28,043 nt of DNA from an uncultured Mollicutes bacterium (GCA_900548675.1 URLJ01000019.1:1-28043); one strand, 5' to 3'; numbered from the stretch's first letter, positions 6,119-15,186 are shown. Notes: generated by a model from the letters alone, not told the origin. Numbers and translations are program-made.

Positions 6119-8386
6119 TTATCGAACATTTAAAATGATGGTTTTTTTATTTTTAGTCAAGTATAGTTCTTTTCCTATCAATTTTTTAATAGTTAAAGGG
6201 TTAGGAAAATTAAAACTGTTTCTATATCCACTCATTATAACTGCCTTTTTAAATTTTACTTTTTTTAAAAATTCACTTGATGTAGAAGTTAGTGAACCAT
6301 GATGGGCTATTTTTACTAAATCACAAATAATATTCGCATATTTATCTACTAAAACTTGCTCGGCTTTTTCTTCTATATCACCTAGAAAAAGCCATTTTTC
6401 TGTTTTAAAATGGAACATTAAAACTAGACTATTATTATTAGTATCGTTCATATTTAAAATTGGCGATAAAACTTGTATTTTTAGGCCTTTAACATTAAAA
6501 ATTTTACCAGCTTTAACTTTTAACACACGTTTCACTTTTTTAAGTTCTAAATGATGATTGTCGTAGGTTCCTAAAACTAAATTATCTATTTTAATGTTTG
6601 TTGAAATATTTTCAAGTTCACCCACATGATCTGTATCACTATGTGTAATAAAACAATAATCTAATTTTCGTATTCCTTGAGCTAAAAGATATGATAAAAC
6701 TTCATGATTACTTGACTTTTCTCCCGTATCAATTAAAATATGGTATTTATTATAAGGACCTACAATAAGAGTTGATTCTCCTATAGGTAGATCAAAAAAG
6801 ATAACTTTATTATAATGATTAAATGAAGGATTTACTCCCCAAACAATAAGAAGCAATATAAATGATAAAAATACCATTATTGTTTTTTTAATTTTAAGGC
6901 GGAAAGTATTCCCTACTATTATTTTTTTATTTTTAACAATTTCTATTATTCCTACTGCCATAACTAATATAACATAGTATGATAACGAAATAATAATATT
7001 AGGCTTTCCGAGTATAACGATAAAATAATCAATATTTGCTATTCCTTTAGTTACTGTAAGAAAACATTTGACTAAATATTTGTAACCAATATCTAAAAAG
7101 GGAACGACAAAGGTTAAAAATGATGCCGGTAATAAAACATAAGAAACAAATGGTATATAAATAAGGTTAGCTATTAATGATAAGATATTAACTTCATTAT
7201 TAAAATTAATAACAATCGGAAGAGAAAAAAAAGTACAAAGCAGAGTAGAAAAAAATGTCCCTATAATACTTTGTAACACTTTGTTATTTTTCGGCCATAT
7301 CGGCCCCTTAAGCAATTCTAATCCTGATATTGTTAAAGTTATGGCGAGAAGATATGATAGTATAAAACTTAAATTAAAAATTAAGTAAGGATTGATAAGT
7401 AACACTATTATGGTGTTTAAACTGATTACGTCAAGTGATGTCATTTTAAAATTATATTTATGATTAATTATACTTAAAACGTAATTAAGAATTACCCTTA
7501 TTAACGATATCAAAAAGTTTGTCATTATCAGATAACAAGTCATGACTATTATCACAACAGCATCGTTATATTTGTAGAGTTTTGGAATTTTTTTCGATAA
7601 CATTTCTAATACTTTAGTTAAAACCATTATAATTAAACTTGCATGAAGACCAGATATAACGAATAAATGACTTATACCTATTTTTTGAATACTTTCTTTC
7701 ATATCACTAGGCATATCAGATATCCCTAAAATAAGAGCTTTAATGACACTGCTTGATGATCCAGATACTCTTTTTTCAATATAACTTTCTAAATAGTATT
7801 GGATTTTTCGAATGGTAAAACTTCTTTTTAAAAATGCACTTTTTTCTATTTTTATTAAACCTATTATATGTTTGTTTTTATAGTATTGTTTTTCATTAAA
7901 TAATGTCGGAATGTGTTCTTCTTCAAAATTACTAAATACCCCTTTGATATATAAATAATCCCCAACTTGATATTTCTCAGGTAATTTAATAATAAACAAC
8001 CGACCATTATATTTTATAACATAATTATATTTATTATTTGCAGTATATTTTGTTTTTTTAACTGATTTTATTTTCGCAATGCCATCTATCACATCACCTT
8101 TATAATCGCGACTAAGATATGTTCTTAGCCCAAATGAAATAAGCATAAAAGTTAGTGTGATTAATATAACAAAAAACAGCTTTTTATTTTTAAGATAACA
8201 AATTATTAATGCAGTAATTAAAAATGTCAAAATGACGCCAAAATTAACCCATTTATTTATATTAATTAAAAGCAAAAGAAATAACACTACAATAAGCAAA
8301 GCGATTATGAAATGATTTGTAATGCTTTTAAATATCGATGTATGTTTTAATCGCAGTAAAGATTTCCGCACCAATGCCTGGCACAT
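6119..8386 (-). CDS. comEC: Competence DNA channel protein ComEC/Rec2
   Basis: ComEC forms the membrane channel that carries single-stranded DNA into the cell during transformation. The protein has hydrophobic helices near its N-terminus, an extracytoplasmic OB-like (DUF4131) region, the competence domain with GISHLFVISGLHASLI, many further helices, and a C-terminal metallo-beta-lactamase domain. In that domain LIDTG, HSDTDHVGE (about residues 580-590), LFLGDIE and KIAHHGS are all present, so the metal site looks intact. The start is uncertain. The frame opens at 8425, but I use ATG 8386 to limit the overlap with comEA to 59 bases; neither has a strong ribosome site, and a GTG or TTG slightly downstream is possible. 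It is translated in the comEA-comEC pair; comEB is absent. Confidence 0.9.
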   Translation of the reverse strand: MCQALVRKSLLRLKHTSIFKSITNHFIIALLIVVLFLLLLININKWVNFGVILTFLITALIICYLKNKKLFFVILITLTFMLISFGLRTYLSRDYKGDVIDGIAKIKSVKKTKYTANNKYNYVIKYNGRLFIIKLPEKYQVGDYLYIKGVFSNFEEEHIPTLFNEKQYYKNKHIIGLIKIEKSAFLKRSFTIRKIQYYLESYIEKRVSGSSSSVIKALILGISDMPSDMKESIQKIGISHLFVISGLHASLIIMVLTKVLEMLSKKIPKLYKYNDAVVIIVMTCYLIMTNFLISLIRVILNYVLSIINHKYNFKMTSLDVISLNTIIVLLINPYLIFNLSFILSYLLAITLTISGLELLKGPIWPKNNKVLQSIIGTFFSTLLCTFFSLPIVINFNNEVNILSLIANLIYIPFVSYVLLPASFLTFVVPFLDIGYKYLVKCFLTVTKGIANIDYFIVILGKPNIIISLSYYVILVMAVGIIEIVKNKKIIVGNTFRLKIKKTIMVFLSFILLLIVWGVNPSFNHYNKVIFFDLPIGESTLIVGPYNKYHILIDTGEKSSNHEVLSYLLAQGIRKLDYCFITHSDTDHVGELENISTNIKIDNLVLGTYDNHHLELKKVKRVLKVKAGKIFNVKGLKIQVLSPILNMNDTNNNSLVLMFHFKTEKWLFLGDIEEKAEQVLVDKYANIICDLVKIAHHGSLTSTSSEFLKKVKFKKAVIMSGYRNSFNFPNPLTIKKLIGKELYLTKNKKTIILNVR

Positions 8387-8822
8387 TTTTAATTTCTTCA
8401 ATATTCTTAAAATAACCTCTTTCATTTCGATAATTAATTATCGCTGTAGCTTTGGCTTCACCTATACGTGGTAATTTAATCAATTCACTTACTCCAGCTG
8501 TATTAATATTAATTAAACTACTATTATCTTTATTTGTTTTAAAAGGGATTCTAATTGTAGCAGTTTCGTTTATAGGTTGAACAAGATTAATCTTTGCCAA
8601 ATCAGCATCAGGTAACAATCCACCTGCTAATTCCAATATCTCATACATAAACATAGAACTATTAATTTCGTATATTCCTGGACATTTTACAGCTCCTTCA
8701 ATGTTCACAATAACTGCCGCATGTTGTATTTCACTTTCTTCAAATATCATTGTCGTATTACTACATCCAGATAGTAACATACTTAAAAACAATATAAGCA
8801 ATTTATGATATATTTTCTTCAT
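8328..8822 (-). CDS. comEA: Competence DNA receptor ComEA, predicted lipoprotein
   Basis: ComEA binds incoming double-stranded DNA at the outer face of the membrane and passes it to ComEC. The 164-residue protein has an SLBB domain (about 37-95, opening VIVNIEGAVKCPGIYEI) and a C-terminal tandem helix-hairpin-helix domain (about 101-164) with ININTAGVSELIKLPRIG and the second hairpin NVPGIGAE. The N-terminus is unusual: KLLILFLSMLLSGC is a type II signal peptide with a lipobox ending at C20, so the protein should be lipid-anchored rather than held by the usual single membrane helix. GGGAGGT precedes the ATG. It overlaps comEC, which follows it. Confidence 0.93.
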   Translation of the reverse strand: MKKIYHKLLILFLSMLLSGCSNTTMIFEESEIQHAAVIVNIEGAVKCPGIYEINSSMFMYEILELAGGLLPDADLAKINLVQPINETATIRIPFKTNKDNSSLININTAGVSELIKLPRIGEAKATAIINYRNERGYFKNIEEIKNVPGIGAEIFTAIKTYIDI

Positions 8823-8885
8823 CAGTTATACCTCCCTTCATATTATAATAAAATAACGTAGTAAACGAAAATAATACTAAATGAT

Positions 8886-8923
8886 AAAAAAGACTGCCTA
8901 GTTTTAACTAAACAGTCTTTTTT
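8886..8923. terminator. Bidirectional terminator after the exported paralog pair
   Basis: GACTG (8892-8896) pairs with CAGTC (8913-8917), and the inner CCTAGTT/AACTAAA extends the stem with two G-U pairs on the minus strand. Runs of six A (8886-8891) and six T (8918-8923) flank it, giving a U-run on either strand. It ends the minus-strand transcript of the lipoprotein gene and insulates comEA. Confidence 0.85.
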
Positions 8924-8940
8924 GTTAGCATTTGCTATAA

Positions 8941-11640
8941 TTAATCATTTTTTGTTTTTAGTTTATCTACTAAATCCATAAATAATTGATAATATGTCTT
9001 GTATGATTCATCGCCAAATGTTAAAGTGCCATTTTTAATCATATCAGCTCTTAAATCCGTTAATACATATCCTAAAGTTTCTTCATCTTCAAGAACCTTC
9101 ACAGCTGGAGTATAGTAAGCATCTATTATTCTTTGTTTTAAAGAACTAATTGATTTATTTTCATCTTTTTGAGCTTCAAGATACTCTTTTACAACTTCTT
9201 CTTTTGGTAGGGCAACAGAACGATGTGTATAATATGCTGTATCTGCAGCTGATGTGATAACTACTTTTCCAACAGATGATTCTGTTTCAAAGAAATCAAG
9301 TGTAGTATAGGCATTAGTTAAAGTTTTTGATGATGTTGAAGTTGTTGTAAATTGTGATTTTTGTTTTTCAATTACACCTTCATCATTATAAACATTACCA
9401 ATCATAATGTTTTCCCAACTACTCTTTAACAATGATTTTAAACTGTCACTCAACTCACTTGAAGAAGTGTAAGTAGTTGAAGTATTAAGACTAAGTTTAA
9501 TACCTTTTGCTTTGATATCGGCAAGTGTATAAGATTCATAAATTACGGTACTATCGTCAAGACTTGCTGCGCGATACATACGGCATAATTCACTTACACG
9601 TGCATATGGTGTTAATCCTCTAACATTCTTATCGTTAATCTTACTTAAAATCCAATTAACAAGAGCTTTACCATGAGCAATAACTTCTACTTTGTTAGTT
9701 TCACTCATATCTTCAAAATCATCATATACGTTATTACCATCAGCATCAACATAGAATGTTAATGAGAAACCAGTAACATTGAAGTACTCATCATATACAT
9801 TTTGCATTTGTTGTTGAAGAGTCATTTCAGCGTCTTTTTTGTTAGCTTCTAAAGTTGCTTCGTAATTAGCTTTTTTAGTTTCATATTCAGAAAGTAATGA
9901 AGCATAATCTTTATCTGTTGAATCTTTTTTAGCTAAGTTGCCCATTGCTACCATATATTCATAAGCAGCTGAATTAATTGATTTTGAAGCTTCATTGTCA
10001 TATGTATAACGTGATTTTGCATATTCAGTTAAAGCATCATCGTATAATGAACCAGTTACAACTAAATCTAATTCTCTAGTAACACCAAAAGCATCACGAA
10101 GGAAATTAGCAAATCCGTAATTTTTAGCATATCCATCACCTGCAAGTGATCCTGCTTCTAATTCGGCTTTATAAGCACCAACTTCTTTATCATAATATTT
10201 TTGATATTTGTCATTGTCTAAGATTGTTCCATTAGCTAAATTTACAACATCTTTAAATGAAGTATTAGCGATAACTAAATATTGATTCATATAGTTAACA
10301 GCTGTTCTAATACCATATCTTTTTGCTAGTTGATTGTAGAAATCATCGGCAGTTACTACTACTTCTTTACCATTTAAAGTAAAACTATACATATTTTTAT
10401 TAGATTCATCAGTAGTACGATTAAATCCATTATATTCTACTGTAGCGTTAGCATAGGCACTCTTAATTGATGTCGCAAATAAACTTTCAAGACCTTCATC
10501 ATAAATCTTTAAGCCTGATTTTTCACGAGCTTTATAAAGATAATAATTAATTTTTGAACTTGTTAAAGCTGTACGATATAATTGTTCATTAATTTCTTCT
10601 TCTGTTGCATCAACTTTATTTTCATTTACTTTTAATGCTAAATATGTACTTGAACCATATTGTAAAGGAGCAATTGTATAAGCTTTTTCAGCTTTTTCTG
10701 TTGATAAAGCTTCTAAATCATTAAATAATTTATTAGCTATTATACTACTAATTTTGCTTAAATTACCATATGTGAAGTTAAAGTCATAAACAGCTTTTCC
10801 TTCTTTTGTAGAAGTTAAATCAAAAGTTTTGTCATTAAGCGTTACATTAGGAGTTTGATTTGCATCATCAACATAATCATATACTTCATCATATAATTCT
10901 GCAAATACTTTAGCAACTTCTTGAGCATTCATCAATGCACCTGCTTTTTTAACACCATTAACTACTTCTAATTTGTGCCAACCTTTGTAATCAAAACTTG
11001 TAGCATAAACATTGTGTTTTTCTAAAGCATAACGTGCTTCAGCATCACTTCTGAAATTAAGAATTATAGCTTTGATAGTTGTTTTAGTAACAGTGTTTTT
11101 AGCATTTTCATATTCTGAATCTGTGAAATATTTTTCTTTAGTTACGTTTCCGTCTTTATCTTTAACAGGTTCAAAGTTTTTAACTTCATTAACTAATTGT
11201 TCCTTACAATAAAGATAACGACGATAGTCAAGTTTAATGTATTCTTCTTGTTCTTCTTTAGTGTATAGTCCTTCTGATAATAAACCATCGTAGAAGTCTT
11301 CTTCTGCTTCTTTACGCGCTTCTTCTGTATCAAGAGCACTACCATAAATTATTTCTTCTTTATAATCATCGTAACCTTCTTCTGTAAATGCTGGAAGAAT
11401 AGCGTCATCAAGCATTTCATTTAGAATAGATGTTCCATAAGTTGAAAGGGCACGGTAGAATACTTGATTTTTAGTTACTGTATAATCACCAATTTTGATA
11501 AATGTACCATTAGGATCTGTAATAGTTGGAACTTGTGAAGGATATTTATAGGTTTCTTTTTCTTTACATCCCGTAACGCCAAGTGCACAACATGCTAATA
11601 GCACTACTAAACATAAGTTTTTAAATAGATTCTTTTTCAT
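8941..11640 (-). CDS. Large PrsA/SurA-like lipoprotein, paralog of the upstream gene
   Basis: This 899-residue exported protein has a type II signal peptide with lipobox LGVTGC, so it should be lipid-anchored outside the membrane. I start at MKKNLFKN because AAGGATGGTG is well spaced for it; an ATG four codons earlier abuts the AAGG. After the Cys come DPNGTFIKIGDYTVTK and a helical segment (about 35-80) resembling the N-terminal domain of PrsA/SurA foldases. A second such unit (VVVTADDFYNQLAKRYG) lies near 420-462. Landmarks shared with the 1013-residue neighbour include YRRYLY (about 138), KGW (219-221) and STYLALKV (about 330). No intact parvulin domain is evident. It follows its paralog by 14 bases and is terminated by a strong hairpin. 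A chaperone or peptidoglycan-side role is inference; size alone is far beyond PrsA (about 290 residues). Confidence 0.8.
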   Translation of the reverse strand: MKKNLFKNLCLVVLLACCALGVTGCKEKETYKYPSQVPTITDPNGTFIKIGDYTVTKNQVFYRALSTYGTSILNEMLDDAILPAFTEEGYDDYKEEIIYGSALDTEEARKEAEEDFYDGLLSEGLYTKEEQEEYIKLDYRRYLYCKEQLVNEVKNFEPVKDKDGNVTKEKYFTDSEYENAKNTVTKTTIKAIILNFRSDAEARYALEKHNVYATSFDYKGWHKLEVVNGVKKAGALMNAQEVAKVFAELYDEVYDYVDDANQTPNVTLNDKTFDLTSTKEGKAVYDFNFTYGNLSKISSIIANKLFNDLEALSTEKAEKAYTIAPLQYGSSTYLALKVNENKVDATEEEINEQLYRTALTSSKINYYLYKAREKSGLKIYDEGLESLFATSIKSAYANATVEYNGFNRTTDESNKNMYSFTLNGKEVVVTADDFYNQLAKRYGIRTAVNYMNQYLVIANTSFKDVVNLANGTILDNDKYQKYYDKEVGAYKAELEAGSLAGDGYAKNYGFANFLRDAFGVTRELDLVVTGSLYDDALTEYAKSRYTYDNEASKSINSAAYEYMVAMGNLAKKDSTDKDYASLLSEYETKKANYEATLEANKKDAEMTLQQQMQNVYDEYFNVTGFSLTFYVDADGNNVYDDFEDMSETNKVEVIAHGKALVNWILSKINDKNVRGLTPYARVSELCRMYRAASLDDSTVIYESYTLADIKAKGIKLSLNTSTTYTSSSELSDSLKSLLKSSWENIMIGNVYNDEGVIEKQKSQFTTTSTSSKTLTNAYTTLDFFETESSVGKVVITSAADTAYYTHRSVALPKEEVVKEYLEAQKDENKSISSLKQRIIDAYYTPAVKVLEDEETLGYVLTDLRADMIKNGTLTFGDESYKTYYQLFMDLVDKLKTKND

Positions 11641-11654
11641 TGTTGTCACCATCC

Positions 11655-14600
11655 TTATTTAGCAAGTTCTAAGCTATTTAATACAGCTTTTTCAGCTTCA
11701 AGATAACGAGTTTTTGTTTCATCATTATTGAATTTATATTTGCCTTCTTCTACTTTACTTGTACGTAATTTTGACAAATATTCATCTATTACGTTATCAT
11801 CTTCAAGTTCGCCTATAGCACCATCATAATAATACTTTAGTGCGTTTGTCAATGCTTCAGTAAATTCATAATCACTTGCAAAACCATATTCTTCTAATTT
11901 TTCTTTCTTAAAGTCTGAATTTTCTTCACTCCATTTATCGTTTTTAGATGCACGATATAATTTGTAAAGATTTGTTGTATTCATAATAAAGTCTATTTGT
12001 TTTTCTGCTACTTCCTCAGTATCTTCATCAACTAAGATGTGTTTAGCAGTTCCAGCAACAGCTATTTTATGATAACCAAATCCCGTAGGGAATGATCCAT
12101 CAACATAAACAGGAGCATCAAAAGTACGACCTTCGAAACCAGCTTCAGCAATTTCATGATAAGCCTTGCTGATTACATCAACAAATTCTTCAACGATGCT
12201 ACTATCATTGTTGTAAGTAGCCGCATTTTCAGCTTTTAGTTTTAATCCTAAAGCAATATATTTACCCCATTCAGGATCTGTTACATCGGCTTCTTGGTAA
12301 ACATTTACAACATATGTTAATTGATTGTATAATCCTGTTTCGCCAGTGAAACCAGCTTTTTCGTATACTAATTCAACAAGTTCTTTAGCAGCATTCATTT
12401 GTGCTTCTGTCCAAAGTTTTTGTTCAGCATCATCTTCAGTATCAAAATCTTCTTGACTAGCACTACCATTTAAGTCATAGTCAACATAAGCGATTAGGTT
12501 AACAACTGATAATTCAAAATAATCATTCCACATTTTAATCATAGCTTCTTTTAAAGCTTCTTTTGTATAAGTAGTTTGATTGAATAAATCATATGCATCT
12601 TCTAATGCTATTAAGTTTGCTACTAATTCTTTTTCATCGCTCATTCTTAAATAATCATGTAAGAAATTTTCCCAACCATATTTTGCATCGAAACCAGCAG
12701 ATGCATAATAGCCTTTATTGAAGTAATATTTCAAACTCTTAACATTTGTTTGCATTGCATCATTTAAAGCTTGGTGGTCGTATATTTCACCTGTTTCAGG
12801 ATTATAAATACTATTGAAATCTTTATTACCTAAAACCATATGAGTATTCATCATACTAATTGTTATTTGAGGACCATATTGTTTTTCAAGACTTTCAAAA
12901 AATTGTTGTGCGCTTACTTTGATTTCGTTTGCATTAGCATTATCTTTGTATGTAAACACATAAGTCTTATTATTCTTTTTATTGTTAACATATTTATCGA
13001 AATCTTTTCCTTCTGTTAAACCTAAAGTAGTACCTAGAAGTTTTGTATATTGAGCACCATACATTGTATCAATGAAATGGTCGAATATTTTTAATGAATG
13101 ATCTTTTCTAAGTTTTATTAGAAGTCTTGCTTGTTGATTTTCATCAAATTTATCTTCTAACATATGTTCTTTAAGTTCTTTCTTTAATTCTTCAGTAGGT
13201 GCTTTTTCACCAGCAATTACTGAAAAGTCAACAACATCAGTTGATTTTTTAGATTCTTTTTGAGCAAGTTTTAAAGCAAGATATTTAGTACTTCCACTTG
13301 CAAAAGTAGAGAAATCATATTTTACAGCATCTTTAAAAGTGTATTTATCTTCTTCATCAGTATTTAATTTTAATGAAGTAAATAATGTTGTTTTAACACT
13401 TGAATTGATTGCAGTTGCTTGATCAGCATTAAACACGAAACGTGAGAATTTATTGTATCCTTCCTCACTATCTTCGCCTTTAAATTTAGCTAATTCTTCC
13501 ATGTTGAATTCTAAGTTACCATCAGCATCGTATGAATAATGAACATCTTTTTTCAAAATTTGATATTCAGGTTTTAAATTGCCAACAGCGTCATAGTAAT
13601 CAGCATCAGCTTTAGTGTAATAAGCATAAAGATAATTATACATATCGATATATAATTTTTTTACTTCATTTTCATTGAAGAATTCATCTTCAGCTAATTC
13701 TTTATTTTCACTTTTAAGATTAGCAATTTCTTCATCGTGTCTTAAGGCTTCAATTTCATCAATACGATTTAAGCTATTTAATTCAGCTTTTTTAGCTTCA
13801 ATTTCTGCCTTCTTTGCATTGATTTCAGCCTCATCAGTTAAATCTTTGATTTCTTTTTCTAAATCTTCTAAAGCTTTTTCAGCTGCTTCAATTGCATCTT
13901 TATTACCTTTTACGATTTCTAATTCAGCATCGATTTTGTCTTTATTAGCTTCAGCATCAGTTTCAAGTTCATCAATTTTAACTTCATTAGCTTTAATTTT
14001 TTCTTCATTGATTGCTTTACGATTTAAATTGTACCAACCTTTTGAAGAAAGATTGTCAGTATCAATACCAAAACGTTTCATTACTTTTAATGCTTGAGCT
14101 TCGCTATCAAATGTAAGAACAAGACCTGTTACATTAGCTTCTAATGTATCAGCATATAATTCTTCATATACTTTTTGATAATCTTCTGCATCATAATCAT
14201 TTTCAGCAATTTCCTTTTCATAGGCTTCTTTTGCATAAAGATAACGACGATATTCTAATTTATGATAATCTTCACGCAATTGATCGTTACGATATCCTGC
14301 AATGATTAATGAATTAAGATATTTCTTTTCGGCTTTTTCTTTTTCAGCATCAGTTAATTCATCGAAGTTTTCACCATATATTAATTCATTAACAAATTTT
14401 TTATATTCTTCACTTTCAGTATCAACATCAATATTTTTCAATAATTCAGTATCAACTAAAGAATTTAATTGAGATACGCCATATGAATATTTCATATTGA
14501 TATATAGCTTTTCATTAGTGATTACGTAATCATCTAATTTAGCATATGATCCTTTTGGATCATCAATCTTAGGATTTTTTGATTTCCCAGATACAACGGA

Positions 14601-14696
14601 CGCAATAATTGCAATAGTAACGATTACTGCTAGTCCACAAATTACCGGTAAAACTACTTTAATAAGACTTTTACCATTCATGGTTTTTTGACTCAT
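11655..14696 (-). CDS. Very large membrane-anchored PrsA/SurA-like protein with inserted coiled coil
   Basis: The 1013-residue product has one N-terminal membrane helix (about 12-35) with no lipobox, then a long extracytoplasmic part. DPKGSYAKLDDYVITNEK and the helix after it (about 45-90) resemble the PrsA/SurA N-terminal domain, and a second related unit (IKVSAQQFFESLEKQYG) sits near 579-627. Residues about 225-340 are a Lys/Glu/Ala-rich coiled coil inserted just after KGW (219-221). Outside this, it aligns end to end with the lipoprotein encoded downstream. Near residue 870, FGYHKIAV and KHILVDED resemble the end and start motifs of parvulin prolyl isomerases, but not in the usual order. 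GAAGGAG precedes the ATG. The function is not known; a paired extracellular folding or scaffold role is a guess. Confidence 0.8.
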   Translation of the reverse strand: MSQKTMNGKSLIKVVLPVICGLAVIVTIAIIASVVSGKSKNPKIDDPKGSYAKLDDYVITNEKLYINMKYSYGVSQLNSLVDTELLKNIDVDTESEEYKKFVNELIYGENFDELTDAEKEKAEKKYLNSLIIAGYRNDQLREDYHKLEYRRYLYAKEAYEKEIAENDYDAEDYQKVYEELYADTLEANVTGLVLTFDSEAQALKVMKRFGIDTDNLSSKGWYNLNRKAINEEKIKANEVKIDELETDAEANKDKIDAELEIVKGNKDAIEAAEKALEDLEKEIKDLTDEAEINAKKAEIEAKKAELNSLNRIDEIEALRHDEEIANLKSENKELAEDEFFNENEVKKLYIDMYNYLYAYYTKADADYYDAVGNLKPEYQILKKDVHYSYDADGNLEFNMEELAKFKGEDSEEGYNKFSRFVFNADQATAINSSVKTTLFTSLKLNTDEEDKYTFKDAVKYDFSTFASGSTKYLALKLAQKESKKSTDVVDFSVIAGEKAPTEELKKELKEHMLEDKFDENQQARLLIKLRKDHSLKIFDHFIDTMYGAQYTKLLGTTLGLTEGKDFDKYVNNKKNNKTYVFTYKDNANANEIKVSAQQFFESLEKQYGPQITISMMNTHMVLGNKDFNSIYNPETGEIYDHQALNDAMQTNVKSLKYYFNKGYYASAGFDAKYGWENFLHDYLRMSDEKELVANLIALEDAYDLFNQTTYTKEALKEAMIKMWNDYFELSVVNLIAYVDYDLNGSASQEDFDTEDDAEQKLWTEAQMNAAKELVELVYEKAGFTGETGLYNQLTYVVNVYQEADVTDPEWGKYIALGLKLKAENAATYNNDSSIVEEFVDVISKAYHEIAEAGFEGRTFDAPVYVDGSFPTGFGYHKIAVAGTAKHILVDEDTEEVAEKQIDFIMNTTNLYKLYRASKNDKWSEENSDFKKEKLEEYGFASDYEFTEALTNALKYYYDGAIGELEDDNVIDEYLSKLRTSKVEEGKYKFNNDETKTRYLEAEKAVLNSLELAK

Positions 14697-14736
14697 GATT
14701 CTTTCACTCCTTCATTTTTCATAAAGTTAACAATAA

Positions 14737-14766
14737 TATAATATCAAATTTTAACTAAAAAAACAA
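14737..14766 (-). promoter_or_regulatory. Candidate promoter of the exported paralog operon
   Basis: On the minus strand TTGTTT (14761-14766), an 18-base spacer and TATATT (14737-14742) precede the gene at 14696. Overlapping AT-rich alternatives exist (for example TTGATA used as -35), so the exact elements are uncertain. Confidence 0.3.
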
Positions 14767-14950
14767 ATGATATACCAATTTTTCATATAAAATTCACATT
14801 TTTTCACATATTATTTTGATTTATCTTCAAACTTTTTATTCTTTTTTTCTCAAGTATGAATAATAAATTAATTAATTTTGTTAAGTATGGGCTAATGTAA
14901 TTATCATTTTTTCTATTTTTCACGTATTATATTGCGGAAGGAGGATTATT

Positions 14951-15040
14951 ATGAATCAATGTCGTCAAGAATACGGATATGCTTTCATCCTTGTATTATT
15001 CATTTTATTAGTTATTATTGGTGCTTGCTGGGCTTTTTAA
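14951..15040 (+). CDS. YjcZ-family tiny sporulation membrane peptide
   Basis: This 29-residue peptide has a short polar head with Cys, Tyr and Gly (MNQCRQEYGYAF), then one hydrophobic helix LVLFILLVIIGACW and a two-residue end. The pattern YGxGFALIVVLFILLIIVGxxCW is typical of the YjcZ/tiny-TM sporulation proteins of Bacilli, which are often spore-coat or spore-membrane associated and of unknown mechanism. An excellent ribosome site (GGAAGGAGG, 14936-14944 region) lies 7 bases upstream and a hairpin terminator follows within 50 bases, so it is a monocistronic gene. The flanking gaps of 254 and 184 bases hold only promoters, the terminator and AT-rich sequence. Confidence 0.85.
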   Translation: MNQCRQEYGYAFILVLFILLVIIGACWAF

Positions 15041-15086
15041 GTGCTAATTAACTATTTTTCATAATTGTTTGAATCTTTTTAAAAGG

Positions 15087-15118
15087 AAAAACTTGTTTAA
15101 CAAGTTTTTTCTTTTTTT
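15087..15118 (+). terminator. Terminator after the YjcZ-like gene
   Basis: AAAAACTTG (15087-15095), loop TTTAA, then CAAGTTTTT (15101-15109), continuing into T, C and seven T. The stem of 9 bp and the long U-run are convincing. Confidence 0.8.
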
Positions 15119-15157
15119 AGGCTTTTAGGAACTTATGTAAACTTAAAAATCGCTTTT

Positions 15158-15186
15158 TTGATTTTTTTAAAAAAATATGATATAAT
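15158..15186 (+). promoter_or_regulatory. Vegetative promoter of the walJ-rlmH-uvrB operon
   Basis: -35 TTGATT (15158-15163), a 17-base spacer and a perfect -10 TATAAT (15181-15186) lie 38 bases before the walJ start. Confidence 0.7.

Noticed and set aside
8387..8425. Longer ComEC start
   Set aside because: The frame is open, but it would deepen the overlap with comEA to 98 bases and has no ribosome site.
13675..14097. 140-residue plus-strand open frame, Ser/Leu/Ala-rich
   Set aside because: It is the antisense shadow of the coiled-coil block; the repetitive Glu, Lys and Ala codons of the real gene create a stop-free Ser-rich frame. No ribosome site or promoter.
14923..14931. SigK-like -10 before the YjcZ-type gene
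   Set aside because: CGTATTATA is one mismatch from CATANNNTA, but the transcript would start inside the ribosome site.
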